Source: Chitinophagaceae bacterium (GTDB taxonomy: Bacteria > Bacteroidota > Bacteroidia > Chitinophagales > Chitinophagaceae). Taken from it: a stretch of DNA of 64,000 bases. Under the pieces are notes generated by a model. The model was not told where the DNA came from and searched no databases. It saw nothing but the letters and a program-made list of their open reading frames with translations. The DNA lies in the NCBI GenBank assembly GCA_017307735.1, contig JAFKGR010000004.1, forward strand, positions 248,001 through 312,000. Reading direction: 5' to 3'. A program made the position numbers and the translations under genes. Each line of letters opens with the position of its first letter. The stretch's first letter is position 1. Shown here piece by piece: positions 63,992-64,000 of this stretch.

Positions 63992-64000
63992 ACACGGCTC

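Noticed and set aside
1..64000. tRNA, rRNA, CRISPR, riboswitch, insertion sequences or prophage
   Set aside because: I looked on both strands for T-loop sequences, repeat-spacer patterns, transposase motifs and known leaders and saw none; a covariance-model search would be needed to exclude small RNAs.

Overview
The window is chromosomal DNA of a Bacteroidota bacterium, most likely of the Chitinophagales/Sphingobacteriia side. This rests on lineage-typical families and gene order: ftsX–DUF3098–uppP, pheT–coiled coil–zapA, TIGR02757, DUF2911, a type IX secretion C-terminal signal and A-rich leaders without Shine-Dalgarno sites. I see no tRNA, rRNA, CRISPR array, insertion sequence or phage gene. 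The genus cannot be named from sequence alone.

Layout. 1-5 kb: 5' end of leuS, then ftsX–DUF3098–uppP, a relic resembling the tail of a type ISP restriction enzyme, and a korA without its usual korB partner. 5-16 kb: housekeeping and metabolic genes (FUSC transporter, TauE/SafE permease, TIGR02757, a trans-sulfuration enzyme, DUF2911, AcpH-like hydrolase, galM–galK, a NagX-like acyltransferase, a serine hydrolase). 16-23.5 kb: a DPP-IV-type peptidase and a tetR–tolC–emrA–emrB efflux operon with palindromes upstream. 23.5-33 kb: accessory region with a Ric-like di-iron protein, a 50-residue membrane protein, a secreted two-repeat protein, a diheme cytochrome c flanked by two copies of one perfect palindrome, an NHL lipoprotein broken by an exact 82-bp tandem duplication, and a large T9SS beta-helix protein.

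33.3-52.4 kb is a coherent minus-strand nitrate-respiration region. A Crp/Fnr regulator with an FNR-like cysteine cluster is followed by a diheme cytochrome c, narG, narH, narJ, narI, a small unknown membrane protein, narK with a periplasmic insert and a SLAC1/TDT anion channel. Then comes a tight run of hemerythrin, moaA, moeA, a TauE/SafE permease, mobA, moaD, a moeB-rhodanese fusion, moaE and a moaC-moaB fusion. Together these can make the molybdenum cofactor, assemble and anchor a cytoplasm-facing nitrate reductase, and move nitrate and nitrite. The order cytochrome c–GHJI–K recalls the Thermus narCGHJIK operon.

52.6-64 kb: a YdcF-like protein, a GMC oxidoreductase with an MFS partner, a ClC chloride channel, a TraB/GumN protein, dnaB with a perfect DnaA box upstream, and pheT–coiled coil–zapA. 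The strongest second-look items are a 46-bp promoter-like element shared by two neighbouring genes, the NarK insert, the unknown gene inside the nar operon, the cysteine-less DUF542 motif of the Ric-like protein, and the 82-bp duplication.
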